A stretch of DNA of 50,649 nt, from NCBI GenBank assembly GCA_012521995.1, contig JAAYLH010000035.1, positions 1 to 50,649 on the forward strand, in the 5' to 3' direction. The notes under the pieces were generated by a model. The model was not told the origin of the DNA. It searched no databases and worked only from the letters and a program-made list of their open reading frames with translations. Shown piece by piece: positions 1 through 6,980 of the stretch; the stretch's first letter is position 1, and every line of letters starts with the position of its first letter. Both the position numbers and the translations under genes were made by a program. Origin of the DNA: Bacteroidales bacterium (lineage in GTDB: Bacteria > Bacteroidota > Bacteroidia > Bacteroidales > UBA7960).

Positions 1-72
1 AAGTTGAGAAGTTGAGAAGTTGAGAAGTTGAGGAGTTGAGAAGTTGATAAGTTGAGAAGTTGAGGAGTTGAA
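1..72. repeat. 8-bp tandem repeat, nine copies
   Basis: Nine consecutive octamers close to aagttgag fill the first 72 bases; variants are gagttgag, aagttgat and gagttgaa. The array may extend beyond the left edge. There are no spacers, so it is not a CRISPR array. It belongs to a style of short-period, purine-rich intergenic repeat that also appears at 9685-9716 in this window. Confidence 0.9.
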
Positions 73-233
73 TGAATGTCAGGGTTCTTCTGGTGGTTAG
101 GGTTATAATAGTTGTCAGGGTTTTGAATGGGCTTTCCCGATTTTTTCGTAATATTGCTGTTGAGCTTGCCTTGACGGGATTTTCCCGAAAGGGGGCTGCA
201 AATGAAATTTTGACTGATTCAAATTTTGCATCC

Positions 234-425
234 ATGGGAAAAGCCATCGTGAAGTGCAACATTGCCACCTATGCCGAGGATGAATATATTGTGGAAGTGC
301 CCTGCAAACCGGACGACATCGACGAGGTCATCATCGCCCGCGCCTGGAAGAAACTAAAGGAAACCGAAGAAGCCCTCCCCTACGGGAACCGCACGGCCGT
401 CATCCTCAAGCGAACCGACGATTGA
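234..425 (+). CDS. small hypothetical protein (63 aa)
   Basis: I do not recognise the family. The reading frame is open back to position 72, but its first part is low-complexity sequence running out of the tandem repeat (V/R/I-rich), so I take the ATG at 234, which begins MGKAIVKCNIATY. The product is acidic, lacks a signal peptide or membrane segment, and ends in a basic-acidic tail. Its TGA stop is followed directly by the ATG of the MmcQ/YjbR gene, so the two are very probably translated together. The tight junction and normal codon use support a real gene; the exact start is uncertain. Confidence 0.6.
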   Translation: MGKAIVKCNIATYAEDEYIVEVPCKPDDIDEVIIARAWKKLKETEEALPYGNRTAVILKRTDD

Positions 426-776
426 ATGGATATCGAGACCTTCCGCGACTACTGCCTGGCCAAAAAGGGAGTCACCGAAGGCTTCCCCTTCGACCAGGAG
501 ACCCTGGTGTTTAAGGTCATGGGCAAGATGTTTGCCCTGACCGATGTGGATACCTTCCCCGCCATCAGCCTTAAATGCGACCCTGAAAAAGCCCTGGAAC
601 TGCGCGAACGCTACCCCGCCGTTCAGCCCGCCTGGCATTTCAACAAGAAATACTGGAACATGGTGATCCTCGATGGCTCGGTTTCCGATGCCTTGCTGCT
701 CAAATGGATCGACCACTCCTACGACCAGGTGGTCGCCGGCCTGCCCCGGAAACTCAGGCTGGAGCTTGAGCCGTAA
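426..776 (+). CDS. MmcQ/YjbR family protein
   Basis: This 116-residue protein matches the MmcQ/YjbR family, small cytosolic proteins with a CyaY-like fold described as DNA-binding. Seen here: an N-terminal MDIETFRDYCLAKKGVTEGFPF segment, the central KVMGKMFAL strand pair, SLKCDPEKALELRERYP, and the WN(M)VILDG segment with a closing helix that are typical of the family. Length is normal (about 115-120). It starts on the base after the stop of the upstream small gene. The biochemical role of the family is not well defined. No terminator is obvious after its stop; the gap downstream holds an 11-bp phased repeat. Confidence 0.85.
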   Translation: MDIETFRDYCLAKKGVTEGFPFDQETLVFKVMGKMFALTDVDTFPAISLKCDPEKALELRERYPAVQPAWHFNKKYWNMVILDGSVSDALLLKWIDHSYDQVVAGLPRKLRLELEP

Positions 777-970
777 ACCTGCCGGCCGCATCGCCTTCCA
801 GTGACCACCTGAGGCCCCTGTCTCCGGGACTCCCCAGGGAGAAATCCTTTTAACCCACCCCTTTGTTTAGGTATTGCCGGAGGTAAGCTTTGGCACAATG
901 CTACCTTCACCCTTTTTTTCCAATTCCACCAGGCTGGTTTTGGCCTTCCACCGGCTGACAGTTGCCATGG

Positions 971-1091
971 ATCAGAGCCCTACTTAAGACGTACCTTAGA
1001 CGTACTTAAGACGTACCTTAGACGTACCTTAGACGTACAAAATACGTTTAAAGTACGTTTCAGATACGTTTTATCTCCGGATGATCTCCGT
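971..1091. repeat. 11-bp phased intergenic repeat, locus A
   Basis: Ten units spaced exactly 11 bp apart. ACGT tetramers start at 989, 1000, 1011, 1022, 1033, 1044, 1055 and 1066; the next two units keep the phase with CCGG at 1077 and CCGT at 1088. A looser unit, atcagagccct, precedes them. Common unit forms are accttagacgt and acttaagacgt, and the last one is atgatctccgt, which resembles units of the loci at 39461 and 48524. It lies between the converging YjbR and AOR genes. Confidence 0.85.
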
Positions 1092-1218
1092 TTCTGGTTC
1101 CTTCATGGCATGCCTTTGCCTTGGCCTAAAACCTTGGCAGAACCCTTACGGATTTTTCTGATGATGAATAGAGGGGGTCAGGAATGGGGGAGGAGCTCTT
1201 TTCCAGGGGGGAAAAGAA

Positions 1219-1249
1219 AGGGCTGTCTCCGCTTTTCTGAGACAGCCCT
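1219..1249 (-). terminator. Rho-independent terminator of the AOR gene
   Basis: A perfect 11-bp stem (agggctgtctc at 1219-1229 with gagacagccct at 1239-1249) encloses a 9-base loop. Read on the minus strand it is followed by a T-rich run (plus-strand gaaaagaa at 1211-1218). It lies 25 bases past the stop of the AOR gene. Confidence 0.85.
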
Positions 1250-1274
1250 GTTATGATGGTTCGCTGGTCAGGCC

Positions 1275-3434
1275 TTATGCCAGGTGGGGCTTGACAACCT
1301 CGAGCAGCTCGGGCAGATCCATGCCCAGGTCTTTAAGATGCTCAAGGGTGGGGACGCCATTTTTGGTCCAACCCCTGCGCTTATAGACAGCATCAAGAAG
1401 TTTCTCATACTGGGCTTCGCGGTGCTTGCGCAATACGGCCATTTTTTCCTGTGTGCTTTTGCCCTCAGGATCATAGCCCAGGATTTCCTTGAGTTGTTTG
1501 TCGTAACGCTCGGCTCTTGATTCGTATTCTTCCACCGTAACGGGACCTGCAGCGCGGTAGGGTTGGGCGTCGTGCTTGCGCAGGCCAAAACCACGCCTGA
1601 TGTTAAAGATGCGCTGGAAATTATAAACCCTTTCGCTCATGCGGATCATTTCTTCCTTATCGAAAGGTTTGCCCGTAACGGCCTGGTAAATAGCCACGTA
1701 GTTATCCACATGCTCGGGGATCTTATGGGGTTCTTCAGCCTCGGCGTTGCTTTCGGGCACTACGTCGTTCCAGCATAGCTTGCAGAGGCCCATCAGGCCA
1801 AACCAGGTGCGGAACATAGGGAAGTAGTGGAGGGCTTCAGCCTTGTCATCGAAGCTGGGGATCTGGTTGTTGACCATATCCATGAAGATCAGCCAGGCTT
1901 CATCGTGCTGCGGGCCCTTGTTGGTCATGGCATAACCGCCCTGCTGTGCCAGCGATTCCTTTGAAACGTACTGGCTGTATTCAAGGCCTTTGTTCTCCAT
2001 GCCAATGTCCTGAAGGAATTTCGGGTCACCCCAGCCTTTTTCAATGAACATTTCCTTCATTTTCTTTACGCCCATTCCTGCTACCAGTCCAAAGCCCTCT
2101 CCGCGAGCTAATTGGTGCATCACCTCCATGGAGTTTTCCCAGTCGCCAAAGTTAAGCTCCAGGCCACCGGTGCGTTCCTTATTGAGAATTCCGTTTTCGT
2201 AGCATTCCATTACGAAAGCCATCAGCGTACCCCAGGTAATGGTGCAGATGCCATAGGTGTCACAATAGAAGTTGGCTTCGATGATGGCTTCAGGATCAAA
2301 GACGCCGAGGTTGGAACCCAGGCCTGCAGCGTTCTCGTATTCGGGGCCATCGACAATAACCTTATCCCCTGCGTAGGGCCCGGTCTTCAGTTTAAAATCA
2401 TCCACTGCCTTGGCACAAGACATGTTGCAGCCGATCCAGCAGCCATCGGGCATATTCTGGGTGAAGTATTTGTCGCGGAAAATGTTGCTGTGAATTTTTT
2501 CACCATCGGGCAGGCTGCCGTACTTGAAGTTGTGGGTGGGCAGCAAGTCATAATCCTGCATTACATTGACAATGTTGGCCGTACCCTTTTTGCGCATCTG
2601 GCACTGGTGATCGTCCAGTTCGCGCATCTCGCGATTGAATCGGCGGCCGCGTTCCTTGATGGTTTCCAGGTCGGCCACATGGTTCAGGTCGCCTGATACG
2701 CCCGTGATGCGCGAAACGATGGCCTTGATCTTTTTGTCGCGGAAAACAGTGCCGATACCACCGCGTCCGGCCTGCTTCAGGCGGATCTTCTTGCGCTTCA
2801 CATCATAGAAGGTGAAGTTGAGCATCCCGATCAGGGAGTGTTCAGCAGCAGCTCCCGAGGAGACAATGCCTATGTTGCGGTAGTCCTTTTCATCGTGGGC
2901 AAACATCTCGGTAAGTTCATCGGCCAGGATATGCGAGTCAGCACTCAGTCCCGGATCTTCAAAGACCTCGATGGTATGGTTTACCCCATCGATATAAATG
3001 ATTACGTCTTTTTCGGCTTTGCCCTGCAATTCGAGGGCATCGTAACCCGAGAACTTCAGGAAGGGCCCGAAGAAACCACCCACGTTGGAGTCCATCACCG
3101 AATCGGTTTGAGGTGAGAGGCTTACAATAAGCGACTTCCCTGAGCCTGAATACTGGGTAATTCCTCCCACGGGACCCGAAGAGATGATGATCTCGTTCTC
3201 GGGGTCATTCCATCGGGTGTCGGGTTTGGTGGCATCCCACAAAAGGCGCAGGCCATAGCCCTTTCCTCCGATGAATTTTTCCTTCATAACCGGCGGCACG
3301 TCCTTCTCGCGGATTTCATGGCTGCCAACGTTGATGTACAGAATTTTGTCAGTGTAGCCCCTGAGCAGTTCCTTGTGCTGGTAGTTAACCTTGTTAAGGA
3401 CTTTGCGGGCTCCCTTTAATTCGGCAATGTTCAT
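1275..3434 (-). CDS. aldehyde:ferredoxin oxidoreductase family protein (tungsten/molybdenum pterin)
   Basis: This 719-residue protein belongs to the AOR family, which oxidises aldehydes (or related substrates) to acids with ferredoxin, using a tungsto-bispterin and one [4Fe-4S] cluster in the cytosol. Seen: the N-terminal pterin-binding domain with KFIGGKGYGLRLLWD and IISSGPVGG, the AGRGGIGTVFRDKKIKAI segment, a cysteine cluster C-x3-C-x3-C at about residues 332-340, a further pair in GLCKLCW near 551-554, and a typical C-terminal end, RRGWTKNGVPTLEHLKDLG. The family norm for the cluster is C-x2-C-x3-C, so the spacing is odd. It is longer than archaeal AOR (about 605). A TTG lies 6 bases upstream in frame, but the ATG at 3434 has a clear GGAG ribosome site 8 bases away and is preferred. 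No ferredoxin or cofactor gene is adjacent, so the substrate cannot be assigned. Confidence 0.93.
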   Translation of the reverse strand: MNIAELKGARKVLNKVNYQHKELLRGYTDKILYINVGSHEIREKDVPPVMKEKFIGGKGYGLRLLWDATKPDTRWNDPENEIIISSGPVGGITQYSGSGKSLIVSLSPQTDSVMDSNVGGFFGPFLKFSGYDALELQGKAEKDVIIYIDGVNHTIEVFEDPGLSADSHILADELTEMFAHDEKDYRNIGIVSSGAAAEHSLIGMLNFTFYDVKRKKIRLKQAGRGGIGTVFRDKKIKAIVSRITGVSGDLNHVADLETIKERGRRFNREMRELDDHQCQMRKKGTANIVNVMQDYDLLPTHNFKYGSLPDGEKIHSNIFRDKYFTQNMPDGCWIGCNMSCAKAVDDFKLKTGPYAGDKVIVDGPEYENAAGLGSNLGVFDPEAIIEANFYCDTYGICTITWGTLMAFVMECYENGILNKERTGGLELNFGDWENSMEVMHQLARGEGFGLVAGMGVKKMKEMFIEKGWGDPKFLQDIGMENKGLEYSQYVSKESLAQQGGYAMTNKGPQHDEAWLIFMDMVNNQIPSFDDKAEALHYFPMFRTWFGLMGLCKLCWNDVVPESNAEAEEPHKIPEHVDNYVAIYQAVTGKPFDKEEMIRMSERVYNFQRIFNIRRGFGLRKHDAQPYRAAGPVTVEEYESRAERYDKQLKEILGYDPEGKSTQEKMAVLRKHREAQYEKLLDAVYKRRGWTKNGVPTLEHLKDLGMDLPELLEVVKPHLA

Positions 3435-3474
3435 ATACAAAATCTCCTTTAAAAGTGTTTATTTTAACCGTTTA

Positions 3475-3482
3475 CAAAACTA
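3475..3482 (-). promoter_or_regulatory. candidate promoter -7 box of the AOR gene
   Basis: TAGTTTTG on the minus strand matches the Bacteroidota -7 consensus TAnnTTTG. It would give a leader of about 30-35 bases before the ATG at 3434. A CTTG about 18 bases further upstream is only a weak -33 candidate. Confidence 0.5.
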
Positions 3483-3697
3483 CAAAATTTAAGTAATGGC
3501 CAAGCTTTTCAGTGGGAAAATAGCGATTGGCAAGGGATGCATAACGCTCGTCGGGCGAATGTTGTCGTTAATATGCGTTTCGGTTTTGTTGGAATAAATT
3601 TTGTTTTTTGAATAACAACCTTTTACTTAATTGTTTTATTTTTGTGAAAATTTGCACAACTCTTGAATTGCCTTAATTGACAAGGGTTATCAAATAA

Positions 3698-3720
3698 AAC
3701 GATAGCATTATCGTTGCTAT
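3698..3720. promoter_or_regulatory. nested dyads, possible operator
   Basis: Two overlapping perfect inverted repeats: aacgata (3698-3704) with tatcgtt (3709-3715), and atagca (3702-3707) with tgctat (3715-3720). They lie in the 404-base divergent gap between the AOR and lytic transglycosylase genes. The rest of this gap is AT-rich and shows no small gene; a TATTTTTG box at 3637-3644 could be a plus-strand promoter but has no well-placed partner. Confidence 0.35.
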
Positions 3721-3838
3721 TTAGAACGAGTTAAAATTAGCTTCTTTGTTCGGAAATAGTAGCAAACCCTGAAGAATAAGTTATCAAAGCGTTGTGCTCG
3801 AACCTGTTTTTTTTGATTGTGTAAACCTTCTTACCCCT

Positions 3839-4750
3839 ATGTTTAAACGACTGAATATTTCCTTATTTTTGTCAGTACTGGCTTTTGCCACTGTTGCTTT
3901 GTTTGTTTTCTGGACGGAAGCTGAAACAGACGAAGATTATTATGGTGACTCCTTTCGCAACCATTATGGTATTTATGCACTTCCCCTGCCTGATAGGATC
4001 AGTTTTGCAGGAGAGGTGGTTGAGCTCGATGCCTGGGATCTGCGGGAGCGGTACGACCGCGAATTGTTGGTGAACACCTACTGGCAAAGCAATACCCTGT
4101 TGTATTTCAAGCGTGCCAATCGTTGGTTTCCTGTTATAGAGCCCATCCTGGCCGCACACGGGGTGCCCGATGACTTCAAATACCTGGCCCTCATTGAGAG
4201 TGGACTGATGAATGTGGTGTCGCCTGCTGGAGCTGCGGGCTACTGGCAGCTGCTTCAGCAAACAGCCAGGGATCTTGGCCTTGAGGTAAACAACCAGGTT
4301 GATGAGCGCTACCACCTGGAGAAGGCTACGGCAGCCGCCTGTAAATATCTCCTGGATGCCCGCAATCGTTTTGGAAACTGGACCCTGGCCGCTGCAGCCT
4401 ATAATATGGGTAATGCTGGCGTGAGCAGGCAACTGGCGAATCAGAAGGTAAGCGAATACTATGACCTGCATCTGAACGAGGAAACCTCGAGATATATGTT
4501 CCGCATCCTGGCCGTAAAAGCCATTTTTAGTGATCCCCAGGCCAGTGGTTTTCATTTTCGCCAGGAAGACCTGTATCCACCGCTTGAGTTTCAGACCCTG
4601 ACTGTCGACACAACAATTACCGACCTGCCCTCCTTTGCCCTTCAGCAGGGTGCCAATTATAAAGAACTGCGTCTGCTCAACCCCTGGATCCGCTCAACGG
4701 AGTTGCCCAACCGCTCAAGGAAGGTTTATGAGATCAAACTGCCGAAGTAG
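3839..4750 (+). CDS. lytic transglycosylase (SLT/MltD-like)
   Basis: This 303-residue protein cleaves peptidoglycan glycan strands in the periplasm. An N-terminal hydrophobic segment (about residues 4-24) acts as signal anchor. The SLT domain follows, with the catalytic glutamate in ALIESGL (near residue 120), then GAAGYWQLLQQTAR and AAAAYNMG, all hallmark motifs of the family. The C-terminal part (TDLPSFALQQGANYKELRLLNPWI) resembles one degenerate LysM-like unit, so wall binding may be weak compared with MltD, which has full LysM repeats. An in-frame GTG at 3794 exists, but the ATG at 3839 starts right before the membrane segment and is preferred. It stands alone; the gene downstream is a tRNA on the other strand. 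Confidence 0.9.
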   Translation: MFKRLNISLFLSVLAFATVALFVFWTEAETDEDYYGDSFRNHYGIYALPLPDRISFAGEVVELDAWDLRERYDRELLVNTYWQSNTLLYFKRANRWFPVIEPILAAHGVPDDFKYLALIESGLMNVVSPAGAAGYWQLLQQTARDLGLEVNNQVDERYHLEKATAAACKYLLDARNRFGNWTLAAAAYNMGNAGVSRQLANQKVSEYYDLHLNEETSRYMFRILAVKAIFSDPQASGFHFRQEDLYPPLEFQTLTVDTTITDLPSFALQQGANYKELRLLNPWIRSTELPNRSRKVYEIKLPK

Positions 4751-4751
4751 C

Positions 4752-4806
4752 TTTTAAGTTTGGGGTTCAAGGTTCCAGATTCCAAGTTCCAGGTTGGGGG
4801 TTGACT
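4752..4806. repeat. degenerate 7-bp tandem repeat
   Basis: About eight heptamers in phase: ttttaag, tttgggg, ttcaagg, ttccaga, ttccaag, ttccagg, ttggggg, ttgactc. It begins right after the stop of the lytic transglycosylase. A related heptamer array (gtttaag, gcttaag, gtttaag, gttgggg) lies at 4862-4889. Confidence 0.7.
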
Positions 4807-4855
4807 CCCCCTTTGGAGAGCTTGTCTGCTTGCCTGCGGAGGGCTGGGGAAGGTC
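4803..4855. repeat. dispersed intergenic element (tccccctttggag type)
   Basis: The stretch gactccccctttggagag ... ggagggctggggaaggtc resembles a GC-rich imperfect palindrome that I recall as frequent between genes in Bacteroidota genomes. Only one copy is present here, so the assignment rests on memory of the motif. Confidence 0.4.
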
Positions 4856-4861
4856 ATTCTG

Positions 4862-4889
4862 GTTTAAGGCTTAAGGTTTAAGGTTGGGG
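4862..4889. repeat. degenerate 7-bp tandem repeat
   Basis: Four heptamers in phase: gtttaag, gcttaag, gtttaag, gttgggg. The last unit is identical to one in the array at 4752-4806. Confidence 0.65.
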
Positions 4890-4988
4890 CCGCTACTGAT
4901 TGCTCTATTCTCTTAAATCTATTTAGTCACTGAAGTCACTAAATTCCCTTTATTCTTAAAAGCCTCCAAATTCCCTTGTTTCCGAAAG

Positions 4989-5018
4989 AAAAGCCACGGA
5001 TAAGATCCATGGCTTTTT
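4989..5018 (-). terminator. terminator after tRNA-Pro
   Basis: Stem aaagccacggat / atccatggcttt (one mismatch) with loop aag. On the minus strand it follows the tRNA by two bases and ends in a T-rich run. Confidence 0.75.
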
Positions 5019-5019
5019 G

Positions 5020-5094
5020 TCGGGGTGAGAGGATTCGAACCTCCGGCCTCGTCGTCCCGAACGACGCGCGCTAACCGGGCTGCGCTACACCCCG
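5020..5094 (-). tRNA. tRNA-Pro (anticodon CGG)
   Basis: Read on the minus strand, a 75-base cloverleaf: acceptor CGGGGTG pairs with CACCCCG, the anticodon loop is TTCGGGA on a GCGTCG/CGACG-type stem, and the T arm is GGAGG-TTCGAAT-CCTCT. The anticodon CGG reads the proline codon CCG. The discriminator base is A and no CCA is encoded, so the end must be added by tRNA nucleotidyltransferase. Confidence 0.95.
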
Positions 5095-5106
5095 AGAATA
5101 CCGGGG

Positions 5107-5114
5107 CAAAGGTA
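5107..5114 (-). promoter_or_regulatory. promoter -7 box of tRNA-Pro
   Basis: TACCTTTG on the minus strand fits the Bacteroidota -7 consensus TAnnTTTG and sits 13 bases upstream of the tRNA. No good TTTG is seen at the -33 spacing. Confidence 0.6.
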
Positions 5115-5258
5115 AACATTTTTTAGTTTTTTGTAAATGCCTTCCTGATATTTTCGTTTTCCCATTCTCCCTTGAGTCTGATCTTATTGGTTTTCACGAA
5201 CAAATTCATTGCATTTAGTGTTTTTTCTTTTGCTGTTTCAAACAATACCTTATTGGTG

Positions 5259-6407
5259 ATGAAAGAATCGGAGAAGCCCTCCCTGTCCAAACTTTTCTTA
5301 GAGTTCTTCAAATTAGGATTTATTGCCTTTGGCGGGCCTGCGGCTCATGTTGCCTTGATGGAGCGAGAGATCGTGTATCGGCGGGGATGGATATCCCAGC
5401 AGTTGTTTCTTGACTTCATGGGCTCGGTAAACCTGATCCCTGGCCCCAATTCTACGCAGATGACCATGCTTGCCGGCTATAAGTTAAGGGGTTTTCGGGG
5501 AATGCTGGCAACAGGTTTTGGGTTTATTATTCCCGCTGTAGTGCTTACGGGCATGCTTGCCTGGTTATACGTCAGCCTGGGGCATTTGCCTTCTATCGAG
5601 GCATTCTTTTTTGGGCTGAAGCCGGCGGTGATTGCAGTCATTACGGGAGCCATCATCCAACTGGGGCGTAAAGCAATTAAGAATTCTTGGTTGGCATTGC
5701 TGGCTGCTGGAGTGCTTGCAGCCACCCTGCTGGGACTGGGAGAGATTGCTGCCATCCTGGGGGCAGGAGTTCTTGGGATGGCCGTTTACGGAATTCACAA
5801 GGGCTTTCGCGGAAGCGATAACCTGAAAAGCCTTGCGCCTTTTTTGCTGCTTCAGGCAGGAGGTGCTGCAGCGAGCCAATTAACGACCCTGAAGTTGTTC
5901 CTGGTCTTTGTGAAGATCGGGGCGGTGTTGTTTGGATCAGGCTATGTGCTTGTGGCCTATATTGACGGGGAATTGGTGCAGAAACTGGAATGGCTAAGCC
6001 ATCAGCAGTTGCTCGACGCCATTGCCATAGGGCAGTTTACCCCGGGCCCCGTGCTTACGGCAGCAACCTTTGTGGGTTATGTTTTACAAGGATGGACGGG
6101 CGCGCTGGCGGCTACCCTTGGGATCTTCCTTCCGAGCTTCTTGTTTATTGTCATTCTCTACCCCATCATCCCCAGGCTGAGGAAATCACCCTATACTGAA
6201 GCCTTTCTCGATTCGGTAAATGCTGCCGCTGTGGCCGTGATGATCAGCGTGACCATCCTGATGACCATTGATGTGACGTCGGACTGGCGTGCTGCAGCAA
6301 TCCTTGTGGTGGCTCTAGTGGTAGTGATGACTTTCAAAAAGATCAGCAGTTTGTGGGTTATCCTGGGGGGTGCCGCCCTTGGGTTCTTGCTTAAGACAGT
6401 AGCATAG
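5259..6407 (+). CDS. chrA: chromate transporter family protein (ChrA)
   Basis: This 382-residue inner-membrane protein belongs to the CHR family, whose characterised members export chromate in exchange or with protons. Two homologous halves are visible. The first starts FFKLGFIAFGGPAAHVALMERE and contains NLIPGPNSTQM; the second repeats this as FVKIGAVLFGSGYVLVAYIDGELV and AIGQFTPGPVLTAATFVGY. Each half has about five to six hydrophobic segments. Length is normal for the two-domain form. The frame is open from a TTG at 5172, but the ATG at 5259 (MKESEKPSLSK) starts where the family normally does. No regulator or chromate reductase is adjacent, so chromate as true substrate is inferred only from family. 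Confidence 0.92.
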   Translation: MKESEKPSLSKLFLEFFKLGFIAFGGPAAHVALMEREIVYRRGWISQQLFLDFMGSVNLIPGPNSTQMTMLAGYKLRGFRGMLATGFGFIIPAVVLTGMLAWLYVSLGHLPSIEAFFFGLKPAVIAVITGAIIQLGRKAIKNSWLALLAAGVLAATLLGLGEIAAILGAGVLGMAVYGIHKGFRGSDNLKSLAPFLLLQAGGAAASQLTTLKLFLVFVKIGAVLFGSGYVLVAYIDGELVQKLEWLSHQQLLDAIAIGQFTPGPVLTAATFVGYVLQGWTGALAATLGIFLPSFLFIVILYPIIPRLRKSPYTEAFLDSVNAAAVAVMISVTILMTIDVTSDWRAAAILVVALVVVMTFKKISSLWVILGGAALGFLLKTVA

Positions 6408-6554
6408 GGCAGGGAGAAGCAGCTCTTGAGTAAACAAAACAATTTAGCCTCCGGATGAACCCTTTTCAATGGGCCCGGCAGTGTTAGTCCTTATGCTAGA
6501 ACGGAAAGGAATCCGTAAGGAGGAAAAATACCTGCAGGTTTGGGTCTTTCCTTG

Positions 6555-6761
6555 TTATTCCTTCTTGGGAAGTTTGCAGATCATCGTCCCAAGGAAAAGG
6601 AATATGCCCAGGACGACGAACATACTTCCAGGATAGAAGTAATTCATCCAATGGTGGTTCAGAAAGATCCCGCCAGCAAATACTGAGATCACACCCAGGA
6701 GCATCATAATAAGCCCGATTACTCCACTTATCCAGCCAGAAACCCGTAATAGATTCTTCAT
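6555..6761 (-). CDS. small two-helix membrane protein, unknown function
   Basis: A 68-residue protein starting MKNLLRVSGWISG. Two hydrophobic helices are visible (about residues 8-28 and 38-58), separated by a short loop with NHHWMNYF, and the tail is basic (KLPKKE). I do not recognise a named family. The frame extends 11 codons further up, but the ATG at 6761 is the natural start. It converges with the chromate transporter gene across 147 bases in which I see only a weak dyad (around 6493-6522) and no gene. Confidence 0.65.
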   Translation of the reverse strand: MKNLLRVSGWISGVIGLIMMLLGVISVFAGGIFLNHHWMNYFYPGSMFVVLGIFLFLGTMICKLPKKE

Positions 6762-6834
6762 ACTTCTGAGATTTAGTGGTTTAAAGGATGTCAAAAATAT
6801 TCGAATGGTAAATATACAAAATTATTTTAAATAT

Positions 6835-6876
6835 GGTAAGGGGTATAGGGTTTGGAATTAGGGGTTCAGGGTCATG
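6835..6876. repeat. degenerate 7-bp tandem repeat
   Basis: Six heptamers in phase: ggtaagg, ggtatag, ggtttgg, aattagg, ggttcag, ggtcatg. The phase matches the style of the arrays at 4752 and 4862. It lies between two minus-strand genes. Confidence 0.6.
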
Positions 6877-6980
6877 AATAAAAGACAATCTTCTTGCTTT
6901 TTACTTTCTGCTTCCTGCTGTAATCCTCCAAACGTTTAGTCCTCTATTTCTCTAAAGTCTTTTAATTTGCTGGAGTCTCT

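Noticed and set aside
981-1091. Possible CRISPR array
   Set aside because: Units are 11 bp with no unique spacers of 25-40 bp, and no cas genes are present.
2112-2696. Plus-strand open frame of 194 codons inside the AOR gene
   Set aside because: Shadow frame; no signal, start site or motif.
5020-5094. Integration site for a mobile element at tRNA-Pro
   Set aside because: No integrase gene or repeat of the tRNA 3' end is found nearby.
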